Shown here piece by piece: positions 24,134 to 31,421 of a stretch of 46,262 nucleotides of DNA. This DNA is from Actinomycetota bacterium. Its GTDB lineage: Bacteria > Actinomycetota > Thermoleophilia > Gaiellales > Gaiellaceae. Where the stretch lies: positions 1-46,262 of the forward strand of contig JACDEU010000018.1 in NCBI GenBank assembly GCA_013816245.1. The letters run 5' to 3'. Under the pieces are notes generated by a model. It worked only from the letters and a program-made list of their open reading frames with translations, was not told where the DNA came from and ran no database searches. The number at the start of each line of letters is the position of its first letter. Positions within the stretch are counted from its first letter, which is position 1. A program made the position numbers and the translations under genes.

Positions 24134-24801
24134 CCGGTCGTCTCCGAGGGCTCGTGGAGGAGCGCGAGCTTGTGCTCGCCTCTTTCATCGACACCCACGC
24201 GGACACGCTCGGGCTCGCGTGCCACGCAATGGCGCGGGCGTTCTCGGCCGGCGGCACGCTCGTCGCGTATGGCACCGGTGCGGCGGCGACCGACGCCGCC
24301 CACGTTGCCGTCGAGTTCATGCACCCGGTGATCGTGGGCAAGCGGGCGCTGCCTGCGCTCACAGCTCCCGATCTGGCGCGTCCCGGCGACATCGCGGTCG
24401 GCCTCGTTCACGGCGGACGGGACCGAAAGGTGGAGACGCTGCTGGCGCGCGCGGACATGCTCACGATCGCCCTGACGGGCCCGACGAGGATCGAGGCCGA
24501 CTTCTCATTCGCCGTCGAGAGCGATGATGGTGCCATCGTGCAAGAGGTGCAGGAGAGCGCCTACCACGTGCTCTGGGAGCTCGTGCACGTCTTCTTCGAG
24601 CATCCGGGCCTCCTCGCGGACGCATGCATTACTTGCGGCGACGTCGCAGTCGAGGCCCGCGTCGTCGCGGTGTCGAACGGGACGGCGACCATCGAGCGCG
24701 ACGGCGCCCTGGAGGAGGTGGCAGTCGATCTCGTGAACGACGTGGCGGTCGGCGACACCATTCTCTGCCATGCCGGGGTCGCATTGGAGCGAATCGATTG
24801 A
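24130..24801 (+). CDS. SIS-domain / HypC-like domain fusion protein
   Basis: Residues ~1-160 form a sugar-isomerase (SIS, GmhA-like) domain: GGTLVAYGTGAAATDAAHVAVEF, GDIAVGLVHGGRDRKVETLL, MLTIALTG and a helix ESAYHVLWELVHVFFEHPG. Residues ~165-223 are HypC-like: CITCGDVAVEARVVAVSNG then VNDVAVGDTILCHAGVALERID. In true HypC the Cys is the mature N-terminus; here it is internal and part of a CxxC, so the chemistry must differ. The ATG overlaps the hypC stop and the TTG of the next SIS gene overlaps its own stop. The 223-residue length fits one fused protein. Confidence 0.8.
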   Translation: MTGRLRGLVEERELVLASFIDTHADTLGLACHAMARAFSAGGTLVAYGTGAAATDAAHVAVEFMHPVIVGKRALPALTAPDLARPGDIAVGLVHGGRDRKVETLLARADMLTIALTGPTRIEADFSFAVESDDGAIVQEVQESAYHVLWELVHVFFEHPGLLADACITCGDVAVEARVVAVSNGTATIERDGALEEVAVDLVNDVAVGDTILCHAGVALERID

Positions 24802-25403
24802 CTGAGTTCCTCTATCCCTTTCTCGAGCGTACCGAGACCGATCTCCCAGCCGTGCTCGCCGATGTGCGTGCCTCGACCCGGCAGAAGGGCGCCGACACGA
24901 TCGCCCTTCGGCGCGGGATCGACCTCGACGCTGTCGTCGCATGCGGAGAGGCGATCCGCGAGGCACTCGGGTGCGGCGGCCGGCTCCTCGTATTCGGCAA
25001 CGGCGGCTCGTCGACCGACGCCCAGGACCTCGCCCACGACTGTCGGGCGCTCGGCTGGCCTGCGCTCGCGCTCGTCGACGACGTGGCGACGATCACCGCA
25101 GTCGGGAACGACGTCGGCTTCGAGAACGTCTTTGCGCGCCAGCTGATCCCGCTCGCCCGCCACAACGACGTCGCGATCGCTATCTCGACGAGCGGATCCT
25201 CCCGGAACATCGTCGCGGGCTTGGAGGAGGCGCAGCGGCAACACCTCCTCACGTGTGCGATCGCAGGCGGTGACGGCGGCCGTCTTCGCGAGCTGGAACT
25301 CGATCACCTACTCGTCGTCGAAAGCGACTACGTCCCGCGCGTCCAGGAGGCGCATGCCACGGTCTACCACCTCTTCCTCGAGGTCGTGGGGCCGAGGCCG
25401 TGA
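24798..25403 (+). CDS. SIS-domain protein, phosphoheptose isomerase (GmhA)-like
   Basis: This 201-residue sugar-isomerase-fold protein has the phosphate-binding loop LLVFGNGGSSTDAQDLAHDC and the second SIS block DVAIAISTSGSSRNIVAGLEEA, followed by HLLTCAIAGGDGGRL. GmhA makes heptose for LPS in Gram-negatives, which does not fit here. GmhA-like genes recur in actinobacterial hydrogenase clusters as I recall, with unknown role. The start is TTG 24798, overlapping the fusion gene's stop. Confidence 0.85.
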   Translation: MTEFLYPFLERTETDLPAVLADVRASTRQKGADTIALRRGIDLDAVVACGEAIREALGCGGRLLVFGNGGSSTDAQDLAHDCRALGWPALALVDDVATITAVGNDVGFENVFARQLIPLARHNDVAIAISTSGSSRNIVAGLEEAQRQHLLTCAIAGGDGGRLRELELDHLLVVESDYVPRVQEAHATVYHLFLEVVGPRP

Positions 25404-26521
25404 AGTACGTCGACGAGTACCGGTCGCCGGATGTGGCGCGGCGTCTCGCCGATCAGATTGCCGGGCTGGTCGAACCGGGCCGGCAGTACAAGCTGATGGA
25501 GGTCTGCGGCGGCCACACGCACACGATCTACAAGCACGGTGTCGAGAACCTGCTCCCGCCGGCGGTGGACCTGATCCACGGCCCCGGCTGCCCGGTCTGT
25601 GTGATCCCGATGGGACGCGTGGACGATGCGATCGCGCTCGCCGAGCGGCCCAATGTGATCTTCACGACCTTCGGGGACATGATGCGCGTTCCCGGTGGCA
25701 ACGGATCGCTGCTGGAGGCAAAGGCACGCGGTGCAGACGTGCGCATGGTTTATTCGCCGCTCGACGCGCTCCGGATTGCGCGCGAACACCCGGATCACGA
25801 GGTCGTCTTCTTCGCGATCGGCTTCGAGACGACGACCCCGTCGACGGCTTTGACCCTGCTTCGCGCGCGGTCCGAGGGGATCCGCAACTTCTTCGTCTTC
25901 GCAAACCACGTCACCATCATCCCGGCTATTCGGGCGATCCTCGCCTCGCCGGATCTACGCCTTGACGGCTTTATCGGCCCCGGGCACGTCTCGACAGTGA
26001 TCGGGACGGTGCCGTACCGGTTCATCGCGCAAGACCACGGCAAGCCGCTCGTCGTCGCCGGCTTTGAGCCGCTCGACGTACTCCAGGCGGCCTTCATGAT
26101 CATGGTGCAGCTCGCAGAAGGACGTGCCGAGGTCGAGAACCAGTACTCCCGCGTGGTTCGAGAAGGCGGGAACGAGCGGGCGCTCGAGGCGATCGCCGAG
26201 ACCATGGAGGTCCGGACGACATTCGAATGGCGTGGACTCGGCTTCATTTCCCAGAGCGCCCTGAAGCTGCGGGACGAATTCGCCGACTGGGATGCCGAGC
26301 TCCGGTACGACGTTCCCGGCGTGCGCGTCGCCGACCCGAAGGCCTGCCAGTGCGGCGAAGTCCTGAAGGGCGTGATCAAGCCATGGGAGTGCAAGGTCTT
26401 CGGCACGGCGTGCACGCCGGAGAAGCCGATCGGCACCTGCATGGTCTCGAGCGAGGGCGCCTGCGCGGCCTACTACAACTACGGTCGCTTCTCGCGCCGT
26501 CTCGAGACGCTGGCCACATGA
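25400..26521 (+). CDS. hypD: Hydrogenase maturation Fe-S scaffold HypD
   Basis: HypD is the 4Fe-4S protein on which the Fe(CN)2CO group is built with HypC. All Cys motifs are visible: MEVCGGHTHTIY, HGPGCPVCVIP, and the C-terminal cluster set CQCGEVLKGVIKPWECKVF, GTACTPEKPIGTCMVSSEGAC. The 373-residue length is typical. It starts at GTG 25400, overlapping the SIS gene, and its stop overlaps the hypE ATG. Confidence 0.97.
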   Translation: MKYVDEYRSPDVARRLADQIAGLVEPGRQYKLMEVCGGHTHTIYKHGVENLLPPAVDLIHGPGCPVCVIPMGRVDDAIALAERPNVIFTTFGDMMRVPGGNGSLLEAKARGADVRMVYSPLDALRIAREHPDHEVVFFAIGFETTTPSTALTLLRARSEGIRNFFVFANHVTIIPAIRAILASPDLRLDGFIGPGHVSTVIGTVPYRFIAQDHGKPLVVAGFEPLDVLQAAFMIMVQLAEGRAEVENQYSRVVREGGNERALEAIAETMEVRTTFEWRGLGFISQSALKLRDEFADWDAELRYDVPGVRVADPKACQCGEVLKGVIKPWECKVFGTACTPEKPIGTCMVSSEGACAAYYNYGRFSRRLETLAT

Positions 26522-27591
26522 ACGGCCGCGAGCAGGAGGTGCTCGAGACGATTGAGCTCCGGCGGCGCCGGAAGCCGAGACTTACGGACGAGCTGATCAC
26601 GCTTGCGCATGGCGCTGGCGGGAAGTCGAGCCACGTCCTCGTCGAGGCGCTCTTCCTCGGAGAGTTCGGAAACCCGCTGCTCGCTCCCCTCGCAGATGCG
26701 GCAGTCTTCACTCAGGGCGGTACCCGGCTCGCGCTGACGACCGACTCGTATGTCGTCAAACCGCTCTTCTTCCCTGGCGGCGACATCGGCGAGCTCGCAG
26801 TGAACGGCACCGTCAACGACCTCGCGATGATGGGAGCCCGGCCGCTCTACCTGACAGCGGGTTTCATCATCGAGGAAGGCTTCCCGACGGCGGAGCTCCG
26901 AAAAATCGCCACCTCGATGGGTGCCGCGGCGCGGACCGCCGAGGTCGCGATCATCGCGGGAGATACGAAGGTCGTCGAGCGCGACAAAGGTGACGGTGTC
27001 TACATCAACACCGCCGGGGTGGGCGTCCTCGAGCGTGAGCTGGAGCTCTCACCCTCACTCGTCAGGCCGGGCGACAAGATCCTCGTCTCAGGCACCCTTG
27101 GCGATCACGGGATGGCGGTGATGGTGGCGCGCGGCAACCTCGAGCTCGAGGTCGATCTCGAGAGCGACACGGCCGCGCTCGCCGACCTCGTCCGCGGGCT
27201 CCTCGAGGCGACCGACGGCGTGCGCTGCCTTCGCGACTTGACGCGTGGGGGGCTGGCGACGGTGCTGAACGAGATCGCCCTCACCGCTGACGTGGGCATC
27301 GTGATCGACGAGTCCAGCTTGCCGGTGCGTCCGGAAGTGAACGGCGCCTGCGAGATTCTTGGCATCGATCCGCTCTACGTCGCGAACGAAGGGAAGCTGA
27401 TGGCGGTTGTGGCGCCAGAAGCTGCCGAGGCTGCCTTCACCGCGCTTGCCTCGCACGAGCTTGGGATCAATACGGAGGTCGTCGGGCAGATCACGGAGGA
27501 GCAGCCTGGGCTCGTCGTCCTCGAGACCACGTTCGGCGGCAGGCGTGTCGTCGAAATGCTCGTGGGCGACCCGCTCCCCCGGATCTGCTGA
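26518..27591 (+). CDS. hypE: Hydrogenase maturation protein HypE
   Basis: HypE dehydrates the C-terminal thiocarboxamide made by HypF into thiocyanate, the cyanide donor. The PurM-like ATP site is present (LAHGAGGKSSHVLVEALF, ALTTDSYVVKPLFFPGGDIGELAVNGTVNDLAMMGA), as are GVRCLRDLTRGGLATVLNEIA and the required C-terminal Cys in PLPRIC. The 357 residues fit. The ATG overlaps the hypD stop. HypC, D, E and F are all in this locus, but HypA and HypB are not. Confidence 0.97.
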   Translation: MNGREQEVLETIELRRRRKPRLTDELITLAHGAGGKSSHVLVEALFLGEFGNPLLAPLADAAVFTQGGTRLALTTDSYVVKPLFFPGGDIGELAVNGTVNDLAMMGARPLYLTAGFIIEEGFPTAELRKIATSMGAAARTAEVAIIAGDTKVVERDKGDGVYINTAGVGVLERELELSPSLVRPGDKILVSGTLGDHGMAVMVARGNLELEVDLESDTAALADLVRGLLEATDGVRCLRDLTRGGLATVLNEIALTADVGIVIDESSLPVRPEVNGACEILGIDPLYVANEGKLMAVVAPEAAEAAFTALASHELGINTEVVGQITEEQPGLVVLETTFGGRRVVEMLVGDPLPRIC

Positions 27592-27637
27592 CGATGACGC
27601 CGCTGCAGCCGGCGAAGGCAACAATAAGATCGCATCG

Positions 27638-28390
27638 GTGAAGCTTGCGGTCGTCGGAAAGGGCGGTGCGGGGAAGTCCGTCGTCGCTGGAACACTTGCC
27701 CGCGTCTTTGCCAGACGGGGTGACCGTGTGCTAGCGCTCGACTCGGACACGATGCCAGGTCTCACGTACAGCCTCGGCGTCGAGCCAGCCGGCGAGCCGC
27801 TGCTGCAAGCGGCGGCCGAGAAGAACGAAGCCGGTCGCTGGCGCACGCGGAAAGGCATCGGTCCTGTGCGTGCAGTGCAGCGCTATGCCCAACCCGCGCC
27901 CGACGGCGTCCTGCTTCTGCAGTCGGGGAAGACGACGCCGGAGGGGATGGCGCCCGTGATGGGCTCCGTGAACGTGTTTTACGACGTTGTTCAGCGGCTT
28001 CGTCGTGCCCCTTATTTTCGGGACTGGACGATTGTCGGTGATCTCTCGGCGGGACCGCGTCAGTCTGCGTACCGCTGGGCCGACTACGCGGACACGTTTC
28101 TCCTCCTCGCCGAGCCGACCTGGAAGTCGGCGTTGACCGCACGCCGGATCGCCCGGATCGTGCGTTCACGCGGCGGTGTCACCGTCCTCCTAGTCGCGAA
28201 CAAGACGCGTAACGACGCCGACGCGGCGACCGTCGGCGAGATGGTCGGCGAACCGGTTTTCGGCTGGATTCCCAGCGACCCGGCGGTCGTTCAAGCAGAG
28301 CGTAAAGGCGTGCCGCTCCTCGACCACGCTCCGCATTCTCCTGCAGCACGCGCCGTCGAACAGCTTGCCGAGCGTCTAAGCTCTCACTGA
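27638..28390 (+). CDS. CooC/MinD-like P-loop ATPase without the CxC motif
   Basis: The 250-residue ATPase has the deviant Walker A motif AVVGKGGAGKSVVAG, LALDSDTMPGLTYSLGV, the switch IVGDLSAGPRQSAYRWADYADTFLLLAEPTWKSA and LLVANKTRN. These follow CooC and the nitrogenase iron-protein superfamily. At the usual metal site it reads GKTTPEGMAPVMGSVN with no Cys and no TGA, so it probably does not bind metal the same way. It could pair with the Sec-containing ATPase that overlaps its stop (TGATG). The start is GTG 27638. Confidence 0.85.
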   Translation: MKLAVVGKGGAGKSVVAGTLARVFARRGDRVLALDSDTMPGLTYSLGVEPAGEPLLQAAAEKNEAGRWRTRKGIGPVRAVQRYAQPAPDGVLLLQSGKTTPEGMAPVMGSVNVFYDVVQRLRRAPYFRDWTIVGDLSAGPRQSAYRWADYADTFLLLAEPTWKSALTARRIARIVRSRGGVTVLLVANKTRNDADAATVGEMVGEPVFGWIPSDPAVVQAERKGVPLLDHAPHSPAARAVEQLAERLSSH

Positions 28391-29106
28391 TGAAGATCGC
28401 GGTGGCGGGCAAAGGGGGCGTGGGGAAGACGACCGTTTCCGGGACACTCGCGCGCGCGCTCGCTCGGTCGGGACATCAGGTGCTCGCACTCGACGGCGAC
28501 GTAAATCCGATGCTCGGGATCTCTCTCGGCGTCGGGCCGGAGGAGACGGATCGCCTCGTGGCCGCACGTCAAGCGCTCGACGGGGGCCGCCTCGGACACG
28601 AGCCGACCGCTGCGGGGCTCGTCGACAAGTTCGGCACCGACGCCCCTGACGGCGTGCGCCTCGTCGTCGTGTCGCGGATCGACGAGGCCGATCCGGGGTG
28701 AACCTGATGCGGTCTCGCGCCCGAGCAGTTGCTCGGGGAGCTAGAAGCTGAAGGCATCACCGTACTCTGCGACATGGAGGCTGGCATCGGCACGGTTCTG
28801 CGCCTCCAGACCGGCCAGATCGACCGAGTTCTCGTTGTTGCCGAACCGACGGCGAAGGCGATCGATGTCGCGGCCCGTTGCGTTCGCATTGCCGCGAGCC
28901 GCGCGTCCGTCACGGTCGTCGCCAACAAGGTGCGAGACGATGAGGACGTCGACCTGATCCGGCGAAGTGTCGGCGTCGACGACGTTGTCGTCGTTCCGGC
29001 GGACCCGGCGGTCGAGCAAGCCGATCGGGACGGTGTCGCCCCGATCGACTCTGCTCCTGATGCTCCCGCCGTGCGAGCGCTGGTCGCGCTTGCGGGTCGC
29101 CTCTAG
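28390..29106 (+). CDS. CooC-like ATPase, probable selenoprotein with two in-frame TGAs (U-T-U-C)
   Basis: The P-loop AVAGKGGVGKTTVSG and LALDGDVNPMLGISLGV open a CooC-type ATPase. At codons 104-107 the sequence is TGA-Thr-TGA-Cys (28699-28710), followed without frame change by GLAPEQLLGEL and the CooC switch VLCDMEAGIGTVLRL, then LVVAEPTAKAI and VVANKVRD to a normal stop. The two TGAs sit exactly on the family CxC metal site, and a SECIS-like hairpin follows. As one gene it encodes 238 residues, the normal length; read with TGA as stop, neither half is a whole ATPase. It ends the hyp operon. A copy of its last ~86 bases lies at 34858-34944. Confidence 0.8.
28714..28740 (+). promoter_or_regulatory. 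SECIS-like hairpin downstream of the two in-frame TGAs
   Basis: CCCGAGC-AGTT-GCTCGGG forms a perfect 7-bp stem (28720-28726 with 28731-28737) with a 4-nt loop whose second base is G. CTC/GAG (28714-28716 with 28738-28740) can add three pairs below a 3-nt bulge. The loop begins 20 nt after the second TGA and 26 nt after the first, within the range described for bacterial SECIS elements. Confidence 0.65.
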
Positions 29107-29201
29107 TGATGTCGGTCCCACTCGCCGCCGACGCACTGACTCGTTGGGGCGGATGAGGTTATGCTCCCGAACCGAGGACACGACTTGGAGAGAGTTACTC
29201 G

Positions 29202-29639
29202 ATGCTGAGAATAACTGCCGCGAGGGGCGTGCTGGGCGCACTCCTGGTACCCCTCGCGCTCACCGGATGCGGCGGCGAGAGCGGACTCAGCAAGGCGGAG
29301 CTCACGAAGCAGGCTGACGCGGTCTGTAAGCGGCACTACGAAAAGATCTCAGCCGGCGCGAACAAGCTCCTCGCAGGCGGGAAACTCCCGACGCCTCAGA
29401 AGTTCGGGCGATTCGCGCACCAGACGCTGATCCCGGAGTACACGGCGCAGATCCGCGAGCTGCGCGAACTGAAAGACTTTGCCGAGCCGTACAAGACCTG
29501 GCTCGCGAATTCCGAGGCCACGCGCGCGAAGATAATGAAGAAGCCGGCGCTGATCACGAACGGCGCGAACTTCGTTGTCGTCAACGCCGAATCCGATCGC
29601 CTCGGCCTCTCCAGACAGTGCCACGTAGGCCCGAGCTGA
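29202..29639 (+). CDS. Small secreted lipoprotein of unknown function
   Basis: The 145-residue precursor has a type II signal with lipobox LALTGC (GALLVPLALTGCGGES). The mature protein is mostly helical and charged, with two further cysteines (AVCKRHYEKI and RQCHVGPS) that could form a disulfide. It lies just before a dipeptide-type importer but is not a typical binding protein, which is encoded further downstream. No family is recognised. Confidence 0.75.
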   Translation: MLRITAARGVLGALLVPLALTGCGGESGLSKAELTKQADAVCKRHYEKISAGANKLLAGGKLPTPQKFGRFAHQTLIPEYTAQIRELRELKDFAEPYKTWLANSEATRAKIMKKPALITNGANFVVVNAESDRLGLSRQCHVGPS

Positions 29640-29655
29640 CGTAGACGGAGCAGCG

Positions 29656-30618
29656 TTGCGGGTCGTCACGGCGTACGTGTTGACGGCCTTCGTCCTCGTC
29701 ACGCTCAACTTCTTCCTGCCGCGCGCGCTGCCGGGCGACCCGATCGCCGCCCTCGCGGATCCGCGGTCTCCCACGTACGTAGGCGACTCGTCGACCCGCT
29801 CAGCCGTCGAGCGCTACTACGGCCTCGAGCGGCCATTGCTCACGCAGTACTGGCACTATCTCACAGGGCTCGTGCACGGGGACATCGGCACGTCGATCCA
29901 GTACGACGCCCCAGTCAGCCGGATCCTCGGCGAACGGCTTCCGTGGACGCTGCTCCTCGTCGGGACCGCCTGGGTGATCGGCACCGCGCTTGGGATCCTG
30001 GCCGGGATCCATTCGGGTTGGCGTCATGGCCGCCGGGTAGACGCAGGCCTGCTCACGCTCGTTCTGACGGTCTATAACGTGCCGACGTTCTTCCTCGCCT
30101 CCATCGGCGCGTACGTCTTCGCCGTGCGGTTGGGCTGGTTCCCGCTCGCGGGCGCGCGAACGCCGTTCGCGGGTTCGTCGGGCGCGCTTGCGGAAACGGG
30201 CGACGTCGCCTACCACCTCGTGCTGCCTGCCGCGGTGCTCGCGCTGCAGTTCGCGCCCTTCCAGTACCTGATCATGCGCGCGGGCATGGTCAGCGAACTC
30301 GGGGCGCCGTATCTACTGCTCGGCCGGGCAAAAGGACTTCGCGACCGCTTGCTCAAGTACCGGTACGCGGGGCGCAATGCGCTGCTCCCCTCCGTCACCG
30401 TCGCGGGATTGCAGCTCGGCTCAGCTGTGACCGCCGCGATCTTCATCGAGACCGTCTTCGCCTACCCGGGCATGGGACGCTTGCTCTTCTCCGCCGTCAA
30501 CCAGCGCGACTACCCGATGATGCAGGGGTGCTTTCTGGCGCTGACGATCCTCGTTGTGACGGCAAACTTTCTCGCCGACCTCGCAAACCGTGCGCTCGAT
30601 CCTCGGACGACCGCTTGA
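29656..30618 (+). CDS. Peptide/nickel-type ABC transporter permease (DppB/NikB family)
   Basis: This 320-residue membrane protein has the DppB pattern: LNFFLPRALPGDPI near the N-terminus, the periplasmic YYGLERPLLTQYWHYLTGLVHGDIGTS block, about six helices, and the EAA-like loop YLLLGRAKGLRDRLLKYRYAGRNALLPSVTV. It starts at TTG 29656 with GGAG upstream. Its stop overlaps the TTG of the next permease. Imported substrates in this family are peptides, sugars or nickel; the adjacency to a nickel enzyme locus makes nickel possible but unproven. Confidence 0.9.
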   Translation: MRVVTAYVLTAFVLVTLNFFLPRALPGDPIAALADPRSPTYVGDSSTRSAVERYYGLERPLLTQYWHYLTGLVHGDIGTSIQYDAPVSRILGERLPWTLLLVGTAWVIGTALGILAGIHSGWRHGRRVDAGLLTLVLTVYNVPTFFLASIGAYVFAVRLGWFPLAGARTPFAGSSGALAETGDVAYHLVLPAAVLALQFAPFQYLIMRAGMVSELGAPYLLLGRAKGLRDRLLKYRYAGRNALLPSVTVAGLQLGSAVTAAIFIETVFAYPGMGRLLFSAVNQRDYPMMQGCFLALTILVVTANFLADLANRALDPRTTA

Positions 30619-31421
30619 GACGGTCGCCGTTTCTCATCGCGGGAGGAGCAATCACCGTTGCGATCGCGCTCGTAGCAATGCTGGCGCCGCTGCTCGCGCC
30701 TTACGACCCGCACGCAGCTTCTGGCCCGTCGCTCTCCGCGCCTTCGGCACATCACCTCCTCGGCACGAACGACGTCGGGCAGGATGTGCTCTCGCAGTTG
30801 ATCTGGGGCTCCCGGACCTCGGTGGTCGTCGCCGTCGCCGCCGCAGCGCTCGCGGTCGCGCTTGGGCTGCTCGTCGGCTCAGGCTCGGCGCTTGTCGGAG
30901 GCTGGACCGACATCGTCGCCATGCGCGCGGTGGACGTCTTCCTCGCGTTGCCGGCGCTCCCGCTGCTGATCGTGATCGCCGCGTTCGTCGGCCCGAGTCG
31001 GACGACGGTGGTGCTCGTCATCGGCCTCGCGGGCTGGCCCGCGGTAGCACGCATTGTGCGTAGCCGAACGCTCGAGCTCCGAGAACGGGGCTATGTCAGG
31101 GCCGCGCGCGGCCTTGGCGGGGGACCTCTCTACGTCCTGAGACGGCACCTCGTGCCAGCGCTCGCACCGGTTGCGGCGGCGAACTTCGTCAACTGGGCCG
31201 CTGCCGCCGTCGTCCTGCAGGCGGGGCTCGCGTTCCTCGGCCTCAGCGATCCCACGGAGACGAGCTGGGGCGGAATTCTCAACCGCGCGCTCGCACACCA
31301 GGGCGTCTACTCCACGTCGGAGTGGACCTGGTGGGTGCTCCCCGCAGGGCTCGCGGTGACAATTGCTGTCGTTGGCCTCGCGTTTCTCGGACTCGCTCTC
31401 GAGCCGCGGAGCCACACGTGA
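30615..31421 (+). CDS. Peptide/nickel-type ABC transporter permease (DppC/NikC family)
   Basis: This is the second permease, 268 residues. An N-terminal helix (FLIAGGAITVAIALVAMLAPLLAPYDP) and the family phrase HHLLGTNDVGQDVLSQLIWGSRTS are present, with the EAA loop RSRTLELRERGYVRAARGLGGGPLYVLRRHLVP. It starts at TTG 30615 inside the previous stop. The following ATPase start overlaps its own stop (GTGA). Confidence 0.9.
   Translation: MRRSPFLIAGGAITVAIALVAMLAPLLAPYDPHAASGPSLSAPSAHHLLGTNDVGQDVLSQLIWGSRTSVVVAVAAAALAVALGLLVGSGSALVGGWTDIVAMRAVDVFLALPALPLLIVIAAFVGPSRTTVVLVIGLAGWPAVARIVRSRTLELRERGYVRAARGLGGGPLYVLRRHLVPALAPVAAANFVNWAAAAVVLQAGLAFLGLSDPTETSWGGILNRALAHQGVYSTSEWTWWVLPAGLAVTIAVVGLAFLGLALEPRSHT

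Noticed and set aside
28729-29106. Separate gene starting at TTG 28729 after the two TGAs
   Set aside because: It would start inside the hairpin and miss the conserved CGLAPEQ segment; the frame is continuous with the upstream ATPase half.
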